From Rhea pennata (lineage: Eukaryota; Chordata; Aves; Rheiformes; Rheidae): a stretch of 64,000 nt of DNA. This document shows positions 50,101 through 63,096 of the stretch, piece by piece (within the stretch, counting starts at the first letter, position 1; the number at the start of each line of letters is the position of its first letter). The DNA lies in contig NC_084663.1 in NCBI RefSeq assembly GCF_028389875.1, positions 121,419,801-121,483,800 on the forward strand. Direction: 5' to 3'. The position numbers were made by a program, and so were the translations under genes. The notes under the pieces are model-generated. The model was given only the letters and a program-made list of their open reading frames with translations. It was not told the DNA's origin and did no database searches.

Positions 50101-52536
50101 AACTCTGCAGTTTTTCACAGGCCTTTTGCATTGATCCATCCTAACCTGTGGCTCAGCATGCCCGTAGGCAGCAGCAATGCGAAACCTGTAGGTGCACTTT
50201 GGAGCCCAACCAGTAACAGCTATTTGCGTAATGGTAGGTATGAGCTTTCTAGGCAGTGGAGACTAGAGAGGCATCCACAGAAGGAAATTGTTACACCAAG
50301 ACTAACATCTCATTTATGAACTTTTCTAAGCACCTGCTTTGTGCCTGGTTCAAGACAAGATTCAGACCTAGATAGTTTGACAAAAAAAGTATGATCTCGT
50401 GAGATATTTTGCCCATGTGAGGTATGCAGTTCTTGCACTGACTACTGAAGGAGCCTAGACAAATACCTTGCATTAGCTGCCCACCTGTGGATGGCTCAAG
50501 TTAAGAGAGATTAGCCCCTGTACATTTAAACATTAGTTAAAACTTTGGAGTTTAGAGTTTTGGAGCAGCAAGATCAAGCAATTCGCTGCTAAAATGGAAA
50601 CTTTTGATAAAATTGGTCCTGGATTATGAGTACCACAGCATACTTGAAGAAGTAGCTGTGTGGTGATTTAAGTTACTCAGTTTATATATCCCAACTGTAA
50701 GTTAGAGAAAGGTCAGAATTTCACTCTGAACTCTGATGATTATGACTGTTCATCCCTTTGATGTCCACACAGGGCAGCAAAGATTCCTGCCAAAAGCAGA
50801 AATATCAGAAAATGTTGAGATTATTTTTGGTACTTACTCTCAGGTTCTTCCAGAACAGGTTGGTGTGGCTGATGATCGCTCTGTATTTCTGTGGAGTGAC
50901 TGTGAATCGCAGCTGCAGGGATACTGCTCCACATGTTGTCCCCTTTTCTTTAAGGCCATCAATGATGTTCCTTTGTAAATCCATTTTCATACCAGAACAC
51001 CCCAATGGGGTGCAACTGCACGGCAATTACATTCCCACCGTTCTGTATGGAAAGCTGTTTCTAAAGAAGGATACTAACAAAGGCATTTTGAAAAGCCTTT
51101 GGGAACTAGAAGTAGGCAGAAAATGATGCTGTGTCAGGTCCTCTCTAGCAGTTGGTGACATGGCTGATCATGGTTGTGCCTGTGACACCATTCCTATTAA
51201 TCCTGCTGTGCAGCACTAGTGAGTGCATAAAGTAAGTGCTAAGTGTCACTGAAGTTAACCATGGGCTTCACTTGTCAAGGACAGGGTTGGTAGCTTTATC
51301 CAGCTCTGTTCTGCTCTGAAATACCTGTTTTCATAATATTCAGAAATCATTTTAATGGATCCCATTGAGTAGTTTTTATAACCTTAGATATCATTAAGTT
51401 GCAGTTTGAGCCTGCAAACCTAACAACTTTGCTTTTGATTGTGTATGTTAGCATATTTCTATTTCTGTACACATTTCATGCTGATTTTGTGAAAGAGTAG
51501 TGGTACTTTAGAGCATGAAATTTAGCATCTTTTTTTTTTTCCTTATTATTTTCAAACCTTACAGGGAACCATAACTTTGGAATTATGGTTAAAGTAGTTG
51601 TTTAAAGTTGTCAGTTATAGAGCCTTAAGAGATTTAGATTTCTGTTGAGATACACAGCTGTGATTGTAAAACAAAGAGTGACAAGTCCAAATTGATATCC
51701 TTTGGCAAAAGAAATTCCCGTGGCTCAGACTGCCAGCCTAGATTTTGTGTGTGGTCTATGCCCACAAGATACATCAAGATTTTATTTTGATTTCACTTTG
51801 TGTTAGACCTCTGAGCAGGTCAGCCATTGCTTACTAATTGCTTATGTCCTTATTTGCTGGGTATTTGTTATTATTGTCCATGTGGGTGGTAAAAATGAGC
51901 TTTTTGGGAACAGTGCAAGATGATTTGAGATAAAGGACCAACTTTTTAAACTTCCGTGAACTAGAGAATACCTAAAGTTCTAGATCTAAATGTGTGCTTC
52001 TCTTCTCTAGCACTCTTTCAAGAAGGAAACAAATATAAAATGTCTTTTTAAGCAGATTGTAAGGCAACAAGAAAATCTTACATTTAAAGTTGACAGGGCC
52101 TTTTACTCATGTGGCATCTGTGAAGTCTTTTTTTTTTTTTTTTTTTTTTTTTAACCTTCCTTTATTTTGGGAATTCATTTAATCTAATCATTATACAAAC
52201 TCCTTTCTATTACTTCAAAAAAGCAGCTTTTCTGGGTTCGATGATAGTTATACCAATCCTTACATCTGTGAATGAGTTTCTGAACAGTTTAAGAAAATAC
52301 TGAAAAAATGCTCCTAAATTGTGGTAAAAGTTAGTAAATGAAATTTAAGGAGAAAATTACATTGATATATCTAAAAAGAAAGCAAACAAGTCCTGAGATA
52401 TAGCCAAGCCTTTACGTATGTCAGTAAAGATTTGTGCAATATCTTAGCTCAGTCAGTTGACCTTATTGTGAGGTACTGCCCTTGAATCTTTTATTGAATT
52501 ATTTAACATTTATTCTTTTGTTTTTAAAGCAAGAGT

Positions 52537-52544
52537 CAATGCAA
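52537..52544 (+). promoter_or_regulatory. miR-33 8mer seed match
   Basis: CAATGCAA is the perfect 8mer target for the miR-33 seed (UGCAUUG, plus A opposite position 1). miR-33 is known to repress ABCA1, and ABCG1 in mouse. It functions only if the distal 3' UTR is transcribed. Confidence 0.4.
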
Positions 52545-52994
52545 GTAATATTTTAAATCAGAGTGCTGAAGTGTGCATATTCTGTATATCTAATATGTAA
52601 TTGTTGTCTCTTGTTTCTGTAATGCATTTGCATTACTATGAATCAATTTTATTATGCTTCTCTAGCGACTATTGCTGCCTGCACGCTGTGATATATTTGC
52701 ACTGTTGTAGATATATATATATATGCATACATATATATAAAATGATATATTATATCAATCATGTTTTTTTTCAGGTTGCTTGATACCTTTGTAGTTTATG
52801 CTTACTGGTACAGTGGACCTGAGTAAAAATGTGGGATGTGAGGCATTCTGATGACACATTACAATAATAGAGAGATCTTTGTATATTTCTGTATACTTAA
52901 TACCCACAAGAGATTTGTATGTGCATTATTTTCCAAACTAGGGCTTTGTTTTCTGAGAATAGAACATTTATGATAATGTAACAAAAAAGAATCA

Positions 52995-53000
52995 AATAAA
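52995..53000 (+). promoter_or_regulatory. Candidate distal poly(A) signal AATAAA
   Basis: AATAAA followed by GTGTTATTATTTTC and TGTATTTGTTCCTGG, a good T/GT-rich downstream element. There is no nearby gene on this strand other than ABCG1. Confidence 0.45.
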
Positions 53001-53465
53001 GTGTTATTATTTTCAGACAGATGTATTTGTTCCTGGTCTCTCTGAAGGGACAGTGACAGGTGCGTTGGTAGTGATATGTTTTCAGGTCCTGCTCTTAGGT
53101 GGGTTTTCAGGTCCTGCTCTTAGGGGCAGATGGTAAGGACAGTGAATTGCCTGCTTCACGTGTACATTAAGATGGTTTCCCCTATCTCCCAATACAAGTG
53201 GATTACAAAACAGTTTCTAGTAAAAATTCATAAAAACGTGAGAACAGCCACACTGGCTCGGGGCAAAGGTCTGCCTAGCCTGGTACTGGGCAGTGAGCAA
53301 GCACCACATAGGAGAGAGTAAAAGAACAGGGAAAGCACCAAGAGGTGCTTCTCTGACAAAGTCTACACAACTCAGGGACTTTCTGAGCCAGTGGGATTGC
53401 CATTGTATTAGCTTGCCTTTGATGGAGTTTTCTTCCATAGGTTTGTCTGATCTCTTTTAGAATCT

Positions 53466-54250
53466 GCTGTTCACAGAGTCACAGAACAGCAGGGACCTCT
53501 GGAAGGGACCTCTGGAGATCATCTAGTATAATGTCTCCTGCTCAAACAAAATCTGTTACCCTTGGGGTAAAGTTTTTCCTCATGTTCGGATGGAGCTTAA
53601 TGTGTTTCAGTTTGTGCCTGTTGCCTCTTGTCCTATCACTGGGCCCCACCGAAAAGAGGCTGACCCCATCCTCTTGACACTCTCTCTTTGGTTACTTAAA
53701 CACATCGATAAGATCTCCCTCAGACCTCTCTTCTCCAGGATGAACAGGCCCAGCTCTCACAACCTTTCCTCATATGAGAGATGCTCCACTCCCTTAATCA
53801 TCTTATCAAACATCTTCGCTGGACTTTGTCCAGTAGCTCCATATCTCTCTTGTATTGGGGAGCTCAGAACTGGACCCTGCACTCCAGATGCAGCCTCATC
53901 AGGGCAGAGTAAAGGGGCAGGATCACCTTCTGCGACCTGCTGGCAACAGTCTTCCTAATGTACCCCAGGATACTATTAGCCTTCTTGGCCACAAGGGCAC
54001 ATTGCTGGCTCGTGGTCAACACCAGGACTCCCAGGTCCTTCTCCACAGCACTGCTTTCCAGCAGGTCAGCCTCAGGTATGTACTGGTGTATGGAGTTATT
54101 CCTCCCTAGGTGCAGGAGCCTGTACTTGGCTTTGTTGAACTTCATGAGCTCCTCTCTGCCCATCTCTCCAGCCTGTTGAGGTCACTCTGAATGGCAGCAC
54201 AGCCCTCACCTATCAGCCTGTCTACTGATACACCTATCATCAGCCACATC
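53466..54250 (-). mobile_element. CR1 LINE, 5'-truncated, minus strand
   Basis: The 3' end is at about 53470, where the + strand shows CACAGAGTCACAGAA, the complement of the CR1 octamer tail. The minus strand then carries the CR1 ORF C-terminus, with AEKDLGVL- and QQCALVAKKAN-type motifs read in a 53864-54163 open frame. Similarity stops near 54250. A 12-base duplication in the tail (GGACCTCTGGAA repeated) and frame breaks show it is dead. It is more diverged from the other two copies than they are from each other, so probably an older insertion. Confidence 0.9.
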
Positions 54251-55664
54251 TTCTTTATCTTGAACACGCTACCTGGAAGTCCAATCAGCTCATGCTTCAT
54301 GTGTTGAAGGAGGCAGGGAATAATCATTCCCTCACTGCCTTCTGCTTGGTACTCTGGAATTTATAGATTTCCTCCCCTTCACCCCTTTTTCCAAGCTGAA
54401 GATAAACTATATTTCCATTATTCAGCTAGTCACATCAGTATATTCCTCATTTTAGAAAAAAAAATTTGTCCCGTATTCAGCCACAACATTTGCACTAGGC
54501 TCTTCTGCAGCCCTCTGTGCATGTTCATCCTGTCGTATATCATGAAAGGTCTTCTCAGCTAGCTCACAAAGTCAGTATGTTTCCTCTCAAATTTCTCCTG
54601 AAGATCCACATGGTCCAAGAAATGAACTGGTTACTGTTTCTACTATTCTCAGCAGAGATGTGCTGAGATCACTGCTTCCGATTGCAGTGGTGGGAAAACT
54701 CCAACTATGTAAGTCCCCACAAACAGCAGTGTCAAAAGAAGGGTTTGGTTTTGGATTTCCATTTTCTTTGTTTGGCAGTGTTGCTCTTTATGCTACTGAC
54801 ATGTGTGTCAGTTTTAAGATCAGTAAGGATTTAAGGTCACAATATTGCTGTCCTTCCTCCACCCCTCCTGCCCACCACCACAACAAAATTGCTTGATCTC
54901 TTGCCACAGTCCGAGAGCAACAACCATGGGTTTTACAAGTCAGCTAAATGTCCAGTCTTGGATAACATGCACAATGATTGGAGGAAAAATAACCCAACAG
55001 AAGCAATAGGATTGCAATTTCAAAACTAAGGGCAAGATGATTTTCTTTGTGCTAGTTTTATAGACCTGCAAAAAATATTGAATTAGTGGAATTATGATCT
55101 TGGGATCACAATAGATGCCTTCCAATGCCAACTCTTCATAGATCAGGAAGGGAAGAGGAGGAAGAAGACTTAATTGCAATCAGAGTGGCAACGTAAATTA
55201 ATTTTTAAGTGTATTATGTCATGGTAAAGGCCATGAACTAAGCCAGCCATAAACATCTCACCTACAACTGTGCAAAAATTAGTATACCTCATATGTGATT
55301 AGCATCTGCTATGTACTCTAAACAGAGTCATAAAATAAAGATCATTTGAAAACAGAAGTGCTTTGTGTTTCATTTTCTAATATCTATCCATTTAAAACCA
55401 GCCTTGTAAAGCAGGCTGGAAGGTACTGGAACAGAGGGAAGCTTCTGGGATAGAATGATCACTGAGCTTAACAGAGAATGATAACAGGATCTCTGCAGAG
55501 CCCAGGTGACCAATAAGTGGCTGTTTTGCTGTCAGTTGCCATCACTGAAATCTTTTCTTAGGAGAGTCATAATAAAGGGCTTGGCTAGGAAATGTGTGTT
55601 GCAAATTCTGTTTAGAGCAGAAAAGCTGACAAGAGCTGAATTACTCAAATTAACACTAATTGCA

Positions 55665-55751
55665 TTTCTTTCTTTCTTTCTTTCCCTTCTTTTTTTCTTT
55701 TCTTTTCTTTCTTTTTCTTTCTTTTCCTTCCTTCCTTCCTTCCTCTCTTTC
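55665..55751. repeat. Polypyrimidine (CTTT/CCTT)n microsatellite
   Basis: About 85 bases with only C and T on the + strand: TTTC units pass into CCTT units. Mirror-repeat character gives triplex potential. Confidence 0.92.
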
Positions 55752-57162
55752 ATAGCCTGGTTTCCTGTATGTTTTTCTTTGCCTTGAAGATTTATTCAAG
55801 AAGTAGTTCTGTGAATATTTTATGCGCTGTTAACTTTGTGCAGTGGCATTCCTGGATACCTGACATTGCAGTTTTGAGCCTCTTCCCCCACTCCACTTCT
55901 CAGAAGGCTGAGAAAGAAGTCAAATACTTGATCTCTTCCACAGATCAAAAATACTATCAACACATGAAGCTGGAATATTGTCAGACTCTGTGATGTCAAA
56001 TTGAAGTTGCAGTGTTAACCCCCTTTGCTTCTTGGACATGGTCATTCTCTTGTCCCACTAACTTTCAGCTGCCAACTCCTGTACTCTGTTAGGCAGGTGC
56101 CTTGGTTGAATAAAGCTCCACCTGTTTCTGGGACCTCCTTGCTCACCCCACCTGCATCCTTAGAGTCAAAGGTTACATAGATTTCACATCTTTATCAGGA
56201 GTCTTACAGGTGCCTTTTTTGTTTTACTTCTGTGGGAGAATCAGAAAGTAGCCTCCAGAGTAGTTGCAGGCTACTTTGACTTTGCTTTTGACTTTGCTGA
56301 TTCTATTTTTAAGACCTGTATGCTAAATCACGGTGAACCTTCTCTTGCATGGGATGTAATGCCAAGTCTGGAAAGGGTGACAAGCAGGAGATACTCTACT
56401 CCATGGCAGGTGAGAGCATGTGCCCTTTGGAGAACCTGATCATGGTTTACTTCCCAGATTTACCTCCAGTGAAGCTGCCTGGGAACATAGGTGACCAAAA
56501 TCACTGAATTGATAATATCTGTTTCCAAACCACCATTGGTCTATTCCTTGGATAGCCAGACCCAGCTAACTTTAATGGCCTTCAAACCCAGGAAATTTCC
56601 CAGAGTTTTTGTAATAAGAAAGAAGGAAAATCCACAAGAATGTTTTGGATTTGGCCTATGTATTTTCCCTTTATCTTTTTTCTTTCCTTTTTTTTCCCAA
56701 ATTGATCTGAACTATTTTGTTGCTAGTTGGTTTTAAACAAGTCTATGTTTTCTGTTGTGAGTACATAAATATGTGGAAATTCTCTTTTACACTCCCTGCC
56801 TCTCCTCGCTCACTCACCTTCCAGTCAACAGGAACAAAAACAGACCAGACCACTGGTCTGCAATTCCCCGGAAATAAGGCAACATAATGAGAAAATTCAG
56901 CTTGATTTTGGCTGTTAGTGTCAGTACAACAGGACTGACTCACAATAAAGGTATTTGGGTCAGTTTAGCAGTGAGGTGTTTAGGTCAGATGAAGTGAAAT
57001 GTTTTGATTCAGGAATTCCAGAGTTTCATTTCAATTAGTTTGATATGTCAGTATAAAGTTCTTCAGAACTTCTGTTTTATAAAACAACAAATCCTAACCT
57101 TTTGTTATTCTCAGAGATAAATGCACATGTTGAAAGACACCTGTGAGACCTGATTCAGGGAG

Positions 57163-57191
57163 AGATGGACCCCCCTTAAGGGGGCCCATCT
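57163..57191. repeat. Near-perfect inverted repeat (hairpin)
   Basis: A 14-base perfect palindrome CCCCCTTAAGGGGG is flanked by AGATGG and CCATCT arms. Together they make a 13-pair stem with a small bulge. There is no T-run after it and no gene nearby, so it is not called a terminator. Confidence 0.8.
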
Positions 57192-59189
57192 TCATCTAGT
57201 ATCTTCTTGAAGGGGAATTTCCAGGTACCACAATGAATATGTCAAAAAGTGTGCACAAAGCACAGGAAGTTAGCAGATAACTACTGAAAGAGATATACTG
57301 CTCATTGGAAGAAAAGCACTTTCTTTTCTTATCCTGCTCACCTCTGACAGGCACACAGAAATCTGACCATTCTTTAGCAGGAGGAAGAGCACCAAATGAC
57401 TACAAACACTTGAACCAAAGCAGCATCCTCTTTTATAGCATCTGCCGACACTGCTTTATAGAAAACTCAGTTAGTCATAGTACTTGTTTGTATTGTACAT
57501 TGCAGCAAACAGTTTTTCAGTCAAAGTCTATCTGTCTTTTAATACTGAGGACAAATTCACAGCCTTGTCTTCCAACTCTGTACCTGGTGCAGTGCACAGC
57601 AACAGGGACCACCTTGTGTATTGACACTGGCCTTTCTCAAATGCTTTAGAAGAAGGTTTGGAAAGGGGAAAAGAAAAAGTCCATAGCGTAATAATGAACT
57701 ACTCTGCCCCAAAAGATTTTTTTTTTTTTTTTCTGGCAGAGAGCTGGTCAGAAAACTCTCATTTGAACTTCATTTTTAAGGAAGGTTTTGCAACCTGCAC
57801 CTAAGAAAGCTAATCCTCCCTTTCTGGATTCACCTGGTAGTTAAGAGCAATTTCCTGGGAACTGAATTTGTGTCTCAATATCATCATTCTGCCTCATTTA
57901 ACACAAGGAATCAGATGAAGTTCTTGTGTTCTGCCATCTGAGCTGTTGAATGGCAGGATGGTACAGTTTTTATGCTTTCCTCTGCAACCTGGAGTTTTGA
58001 AATGTGCTTGAAAATGTGGGTCAAGTTTCTGCCCTAGTCACAAAACCTCAAAGCTACAGCTTTTGAAAAACTAGTAGCTCACTTGAGATTTGTGGTAGGA
58101 CTGTGTGATTTGGCAGCTCTCTCAACACGGGAACTCAACAGTCTTTTTTTCACTTTAGCACCTTGAATGAAATCTTCCTTTTGAATGGGTGCTTTGCCAG
58201 GGGAGGTGTGTGATATTGACTTTAAGCATCCCCTTTCTGGAGACATTTGGGAATCTGATCTGCAGTGGTGGGCACATTAAAAGGTACATTTTCAGAGGCA
58301 TTTTCAGTTATATCCTTTTTTCAGATTGCTACAGTTCTTCTTTGTTGCTAGCACCCATCTGCACTCTGCTCCTTTACTGTCCTAGTTTTTTCCTCTGTTA
58401 ATTCTGCCTGTCAACCAAATATAGATTTCCTGCATTACATCAAAATGTATGAGTTCTGAGATGTTTTCCTTGGCTATGATTGCTTTAATAAACAATAGAA
58501 TTTCCTCGCTCACTGCAGAACCACACAAGGAGTCATCTGCAATGTCAAACATTTTCTATTTAGCTATATTAGAAACAGAAGCATTGATTGCAGAAAGCTC
58601 TTATGATTACAGACAGTTTAGGACTACCAAGCTTTCATGATTTTAAATATCATTTATTAGTTGTGTAATAGCCTCATCAGCACAAATGCTCTGTGTCACA
58701 GAGAATTGATTCCTATTACTGTAGCACCTTTGCTGATGAAAATCAGGAAGCTGACCTATTTTTTTCCCCATAAAACTATTTAGAACTTTTAAAACTTATT
58801 CCACATTAGCTGTACAGAGATGTAGGTTTGCAAGTAGAGTTGAGTTCAATAATTACTGCACAATAAAGGACAAATAAACTGCATGTTTCCCAACATAAGA
58901 AATATTTTCTAGTTGTACAGCAGCTTTTTTTTGAAAAACATGATTTCAAACTCCTCAGCGCATAGGCACATGAATAATTTCAGCATAAAGTATATTTGTT
59001 TGTGGAATTAAGGCTGACAGCTTCACACTGCATAGACTACACAGATACCTAAGGTGAATTGAAATATGCAGCCGGCCAAGTTTGTGTCTACAGTACTTGT
59101 TTTTGAGAGTCACAGACAGCTATTATAGATACTAAGGATAAGTCTTCATTTGTGCATCTCATATTTGCTTACTAAAATTCACATTATCA

Positions 59190-59320
59190 GAGAGGTCTCA
59201 TTGTAAGTTTATCCTGTACCTTTTGCTAGACAACTTTCTGGTCACTGAAAGACACAGGGCTAGATGAGCCTTTGAAATGACCCATATGGCCATCCATCTG
59301 CTCTCAGGGCATCATAGGTG
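59190..59320 (+). mobile_element. Old CR1-like 3' fragment
   Basis: ACAGGGCTAGATGAGCCTTT and ACCCATATGGCC resemble the 3' end of ancient CR1 elements (typical GGGCTAGATGGACCTTTGG ... ACCCAGTATGGC). Boundaries are approximate and the identification is from memory of the motif. Confidence 0.45.
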
Positions 59321-62300
59321 CACTAGGACTTCTTTCCATTATAGAGATTAAATTAAGGTAAAAGAACCAGTCTGAAATATTAAAAACAGTTTTAAACTTT
59401 CCATTTTAATTTCGCTTCTCAGTGTTGGACAGTTCTTCATAAAAACAACAGCAACAACAAAAAGAAAGGACATAAAAGACAGAAAAAAACTATATAACAT
59501 CCCATAATTTGAAGCTCTCTACTGTTAGGTAGAGAAGCTTGTTAATCTATCAATGTAAAATAAATGACCAAACTGCTCTTATCTGCTGGCCAAACTGTGA
59601 GCTCTAAAATAAAACAAATTGCCAGCAACCAGAACCTCTCTATTTTAGTACGGTGATTTGTCTCTGGCTAGAAAAACTAACAGAAAGTGAAAAAAATCTA
59701 TGCCAGAGCAGTTATGTTCCCTGAGTTTTTCAGTGAGAAGCTCTGTACAGCATCTTAAGGCATTAACCAAAAAACCTGGGGAACAAGAACAGATAAATGT
59801 GGCCTTCTCCACTGCTGGCATTGCTGCAGACGTGTGCATGTGAGCTGCCTGCATGGCTTCCCCTCATGGCTGGGAGAGAAGGAGGCCTTTCTGGGCAGTT
59901 CAGTTCACCCTATCGGGAATGTCTAAAATAGTCAGATGATTTCCAGCCCAGAAGTGTCTTTTTGTCTCTGAGGACTGTAAATGGAGGCCGGGGTGACTAG
60001 CTCAGGTGTGGGTAGCCCACACAGTGGGTGTGAAAATGAAGAGGGTCCCATACTTCTTTCTGCAGCCCTGTGGCTGAAGCTCTGGTGCCCTCCTCTTCCA
60101 GGTGCTCTACTACAGCTTTACCTGCTACCTTCAAATCCTCAACAACTTTAGTTGTTGAAACAGGCTTTTAGTCTATTTTTACCAGCTTCTTTTCTCACCA
60201 AAATGTCATTTTTAAGGATTCTAGACCGTTTTCCAAGTATATTTTGGCAGCTATGAATTACAGTCTCCTCTGGCCATTTAACATAAATTTCCAAAATTGC
60301 CATTGTCCGTTAGGGCTTTTTTATTATGACTGATCCCTAGGTCTTGATTTCTGCGTGCTGTAGCACTACTGACGACTCTTGCCTGTAATCTCAAATGTCC
60401 AGAGCAGCTACATAAGCAGCTGCCTTGGCATAGCAGACTGTTGAATTCTTTGTGTCTCAGCACACACAGGTTAATGGTTTTTGCAGGGAAGGCACATTCC
60501 TGGGGCCTGCCCAGCAGCAGCAAGTGGTTGGCAAGCATTTGGTCCTTTTGGGGCTAGCCTGCCATCAGTGTGGCTTCATTGGCATCCGTCATTGTGCAGG
60601 CTGTTTTGATAGAGGCTGAAGCAGTTATCTGGAGTTCAGCATGCTGTGCTTTACTGGGCTGAGTTTCCAGATTAGATTTTGCAGAAGAGAACACACTATT
60701 AAGTCGAGGAGGTGTTACCGGGGTTACATCACAGTACTCTCCATCACCCTTACCGACATGCATCTGATAATTATTCTTGTAAAGCCAAATACTACTGCAG
60801 CATGTTTGGCAGCGGACAGGCAGCAGGACCACTAACCTCTGCCTGCATTACTGGCACCACCCCTGCAGAGCAGTCTGGGAGGGTGAGACAAATATCGTTA
60901 AGCTGTTACCCGTCTGAGCCTGTTCTTCCAGAATATCTTCTCTCTCACATCCCCCTTAAATGTTGTGTTGCACACATTAGTACATCTGTCTGCACAAAGA
61001 AAAGCCTTTTGGTATGTATATGTGGTTCTGCCCTCAAAGAGCACCAACTCTGGAATCCTAATTTCAATCCATGCTGATTATTTGCTATAGCACTACTTAG
61101 GATGACCCTTTTCAGTGTGGTTAGGACTACATCCTTAATGTTTCTACATTTGCATTCTTTCTCCCAGCGTGACTCTTGCATAGGCCCCATTAGCTGGTGA
61201 ATGCACTTCATTGTTGCACCAGATTTTGCAATGTAGTGTTATCATGATTGGGTTATACTTAGGCCTTCCAAATTTAATTGGACTAGACCCTTAAACCTCC
61301 CTGAACAAAGACCTTCAGAAGACTGGTCAGTTTATTGCTCATGTTAAAGTTAATATCCTACTGTATTCAAATTATATTCCTGAGCTTATTGTAAATATGA
61401 GATAATCAAGTTTTATGAATTTTGCCCACTTGGATAGCAATCATCATAAAAGAGTACTTGAAAAAATCTCTAAGCAGGCAGACTTCTTCATTTCTCTCTT
61501 TTCTTCCTGCACAGCTCTACACAAATATTGTTTTCTGCCTAGCCGATGGACATGGCTTGCTCTTAGGACTTACATTACTGATTTTTTTTCTCAAAGAAGA
61601 TACTCGTAGAGGCTTTTTGTGGTAGTATCACTCAGATGAACCAGGACAACATTTGAGCTGCTGAACACTGAACACACTCAGGAGAAAGCATGCAGACTTG
61701 ACTGGAGACCCAGGAACTTCTCTCACGTCTAGTAAAACACAACAGGTTTTATTTTAGGTATTGACTTGGGCCACCGGGGCCTGTTTCTTAGCTTGATTTT
61801 AGTGCAGCTCTGGGTCAGCAGCCAGAGGCCCATGTTTCATTAGGTGCAGTGCCTAGTGGATTAGGGATCAAATTGTCATGTGCAGCTCCGTGCCTTGCTA
61901 GTATAGCGAACGAGGGATGGGCAGCATCCGAGTTACAGCAATGGAGGGACCAAGCAGAGCGAAGAGCAGGAGGACTCTCATTCAGACCAACTTCGTGGTC
62001 AGCTAAAAAAGTTACCATTTCCTATGTCTTGAGGGTGGGGGGAAAGCAGCTGCAGCTATGTGAAAGGAAATACTGGTTTCGTTTCAACATTCAAAAGGGT
62101 CAGTGGTCTATGTAAAGCCATGTATCATCTAACAAATGCATGGCTTTTATATAAATCAGGCAAGTGTGAGGTAATACTAATACAAATAGTAAAAGGGCTG
62201 TGTTTTCTTTCAGAAATGTTACTGACTACTTTCTCATCTGTGGGGCACTAATTTCCTGGGAAAGAAAAATATGAGGCTGTAAAATAAAGAATAATAGAAA

Positions 62301-62910
62301 ATTTATGAATTGTATTAGTTCTTTTATTTCTTTGAAAAATTGCACAGTACTAGACTACTGAAAGAATAAAAGCTGTGATTAACTTTCATTAGAAAGGACT
62401 CAATGTGAGGAAAAAAAAAAGACCTAGAAATCATAGCTATTATAGAGTATGAAGTTTGAGTTGGGATGTCTGGCTGATATTTCCTGTTTGAGTAGGTCCA
62501 AAGATTGAGAAATTCTTGATGGAAGTTTCTAGTTTAACAAGCTGTGGTGGAAAAGAGGACAAACAGGTTAAGGGATGTATTTTTTTCCCCAGATTACAAG
62601 AGGTGTTAGAAAGTACTTGTCTAGCTGTAGCATATCAAAAACAGTGTTGCGCATGTATTAGACAATTTTTAGCAATTGTTTTCCCACCTGTCTTTCAATG
62701 TGCTTACTAACTATGATTCCAGTTAGTAAAACTGAATTATGGCGAATTGTTACAGGCACAAAATAGGCTATGAGGTGGATTGGAATCAAATGGGACTACT
62801 TATCCATGTTAGATATGCTGAAAGGTGTTTCCCAATAAAAAAAAAATTAAAGAGGGCAGATATCAGAAATTTTTGTTAGGTTCCTATCACGTTTCTAAAG
62901 CAAAAAGTGC

Positions 62911-62916
62911 TTTATT
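62911..62916 (-). promoter_or_regulatory. Candidate poly(A) signal of trefoil gene
   Basis: TTTATT on the + strand is AATAAA on the minus strand, about 160 bases after the proposed stop codon and followed by a T-rich stretch. A short 3' UTR of this size fits the small trefoil factor genes. Confidence 0.5.
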
Positions 62917-63076
62917 TCTCAGCATAAAGTAGATAGTTTGATAGCTACATCTCTACTGTCAAGTTTGTTGAGGACTTGAGCTTGCATATGAGCCCATCTG
63001 CCTGCACAGCCACATAACCTGTGAGTGATTGATCACTAACACCTGCCCTTTATGTGAGACTCTGGTATTTTTAGGA

Positions 63077-63096
63077 TTAAGCTTTTTTCTCACACT
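63077..63096 (-). CDS. Probable last coding exon of trefoil factor gene
   Basis: After the acceptor AG at 63098-63097 (TATTGCCCAG) the minus strand reads AG TGT GAG AAA AAA GCT TAA. Joined to the G left over from the trefoil exon it gives Glu-Cys-Glu-Lys-Lys-Ala-stop. Trefoil factors end with a short exon carrying a Cys after an acidic residue, used for disulfide dimerisation (for example the EECEF end of TFF1), so position and phase fit. The KKA ending instead of a terminal aromatic residue is unusual. The 186-base intron has a weak pyrimidine tract, so this exon is tentative. Confidence 0.45.

Larger units (their letters stand above)
47191..53000 (+). other. Possible extended ABCG1 3' UTR or flank
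   Basis: No coding exon recognised. Further AATAAA signals occur at 47699 and 48235; T25 runs at 52128-52152. The last 450 bases (about 52560-53000) look like a 3' UTR end: UGUA-rich, with AATAAA at 52995 and a T/GT-rich downstream element. An 8-base perfect miR-33 site is at 52537. Extension of ABCG1 to this point is inference; an unrelated non-coding transcript is the alternative. Confidence 0.4.
53001..62889. other. Intergenic region between ABCG1 and trefoil gene
   Basis: No exon recognised on either strand. It holds a 25-base near-tandem duplication at about 53080-53127, the CR1 at 53466-54250, a pyrimidine microsatellite at 55665-55751, a palindromic hairpin at 57163-57191 and an old CR1-like fragment near 59190-59320. 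Isolated AATAAA motifs (e.g. 55334) have no associated gene. Confidence 0.6.

Noticed and set aside
59160..59190. Minus-strand Cys-Glu-Phe-stop codons as an alternative trefoil last exon
   Set aside because: In-frame stops lie immediately before it and there is no usable acceptor; the exon at 63096 fits phase and distance.
60554..61077. Overlapping cysteine-rich open frames on both strands
   Set aside because: Cysteine spacing does not fit the trefoil pattern and there are no supporting splice sites.
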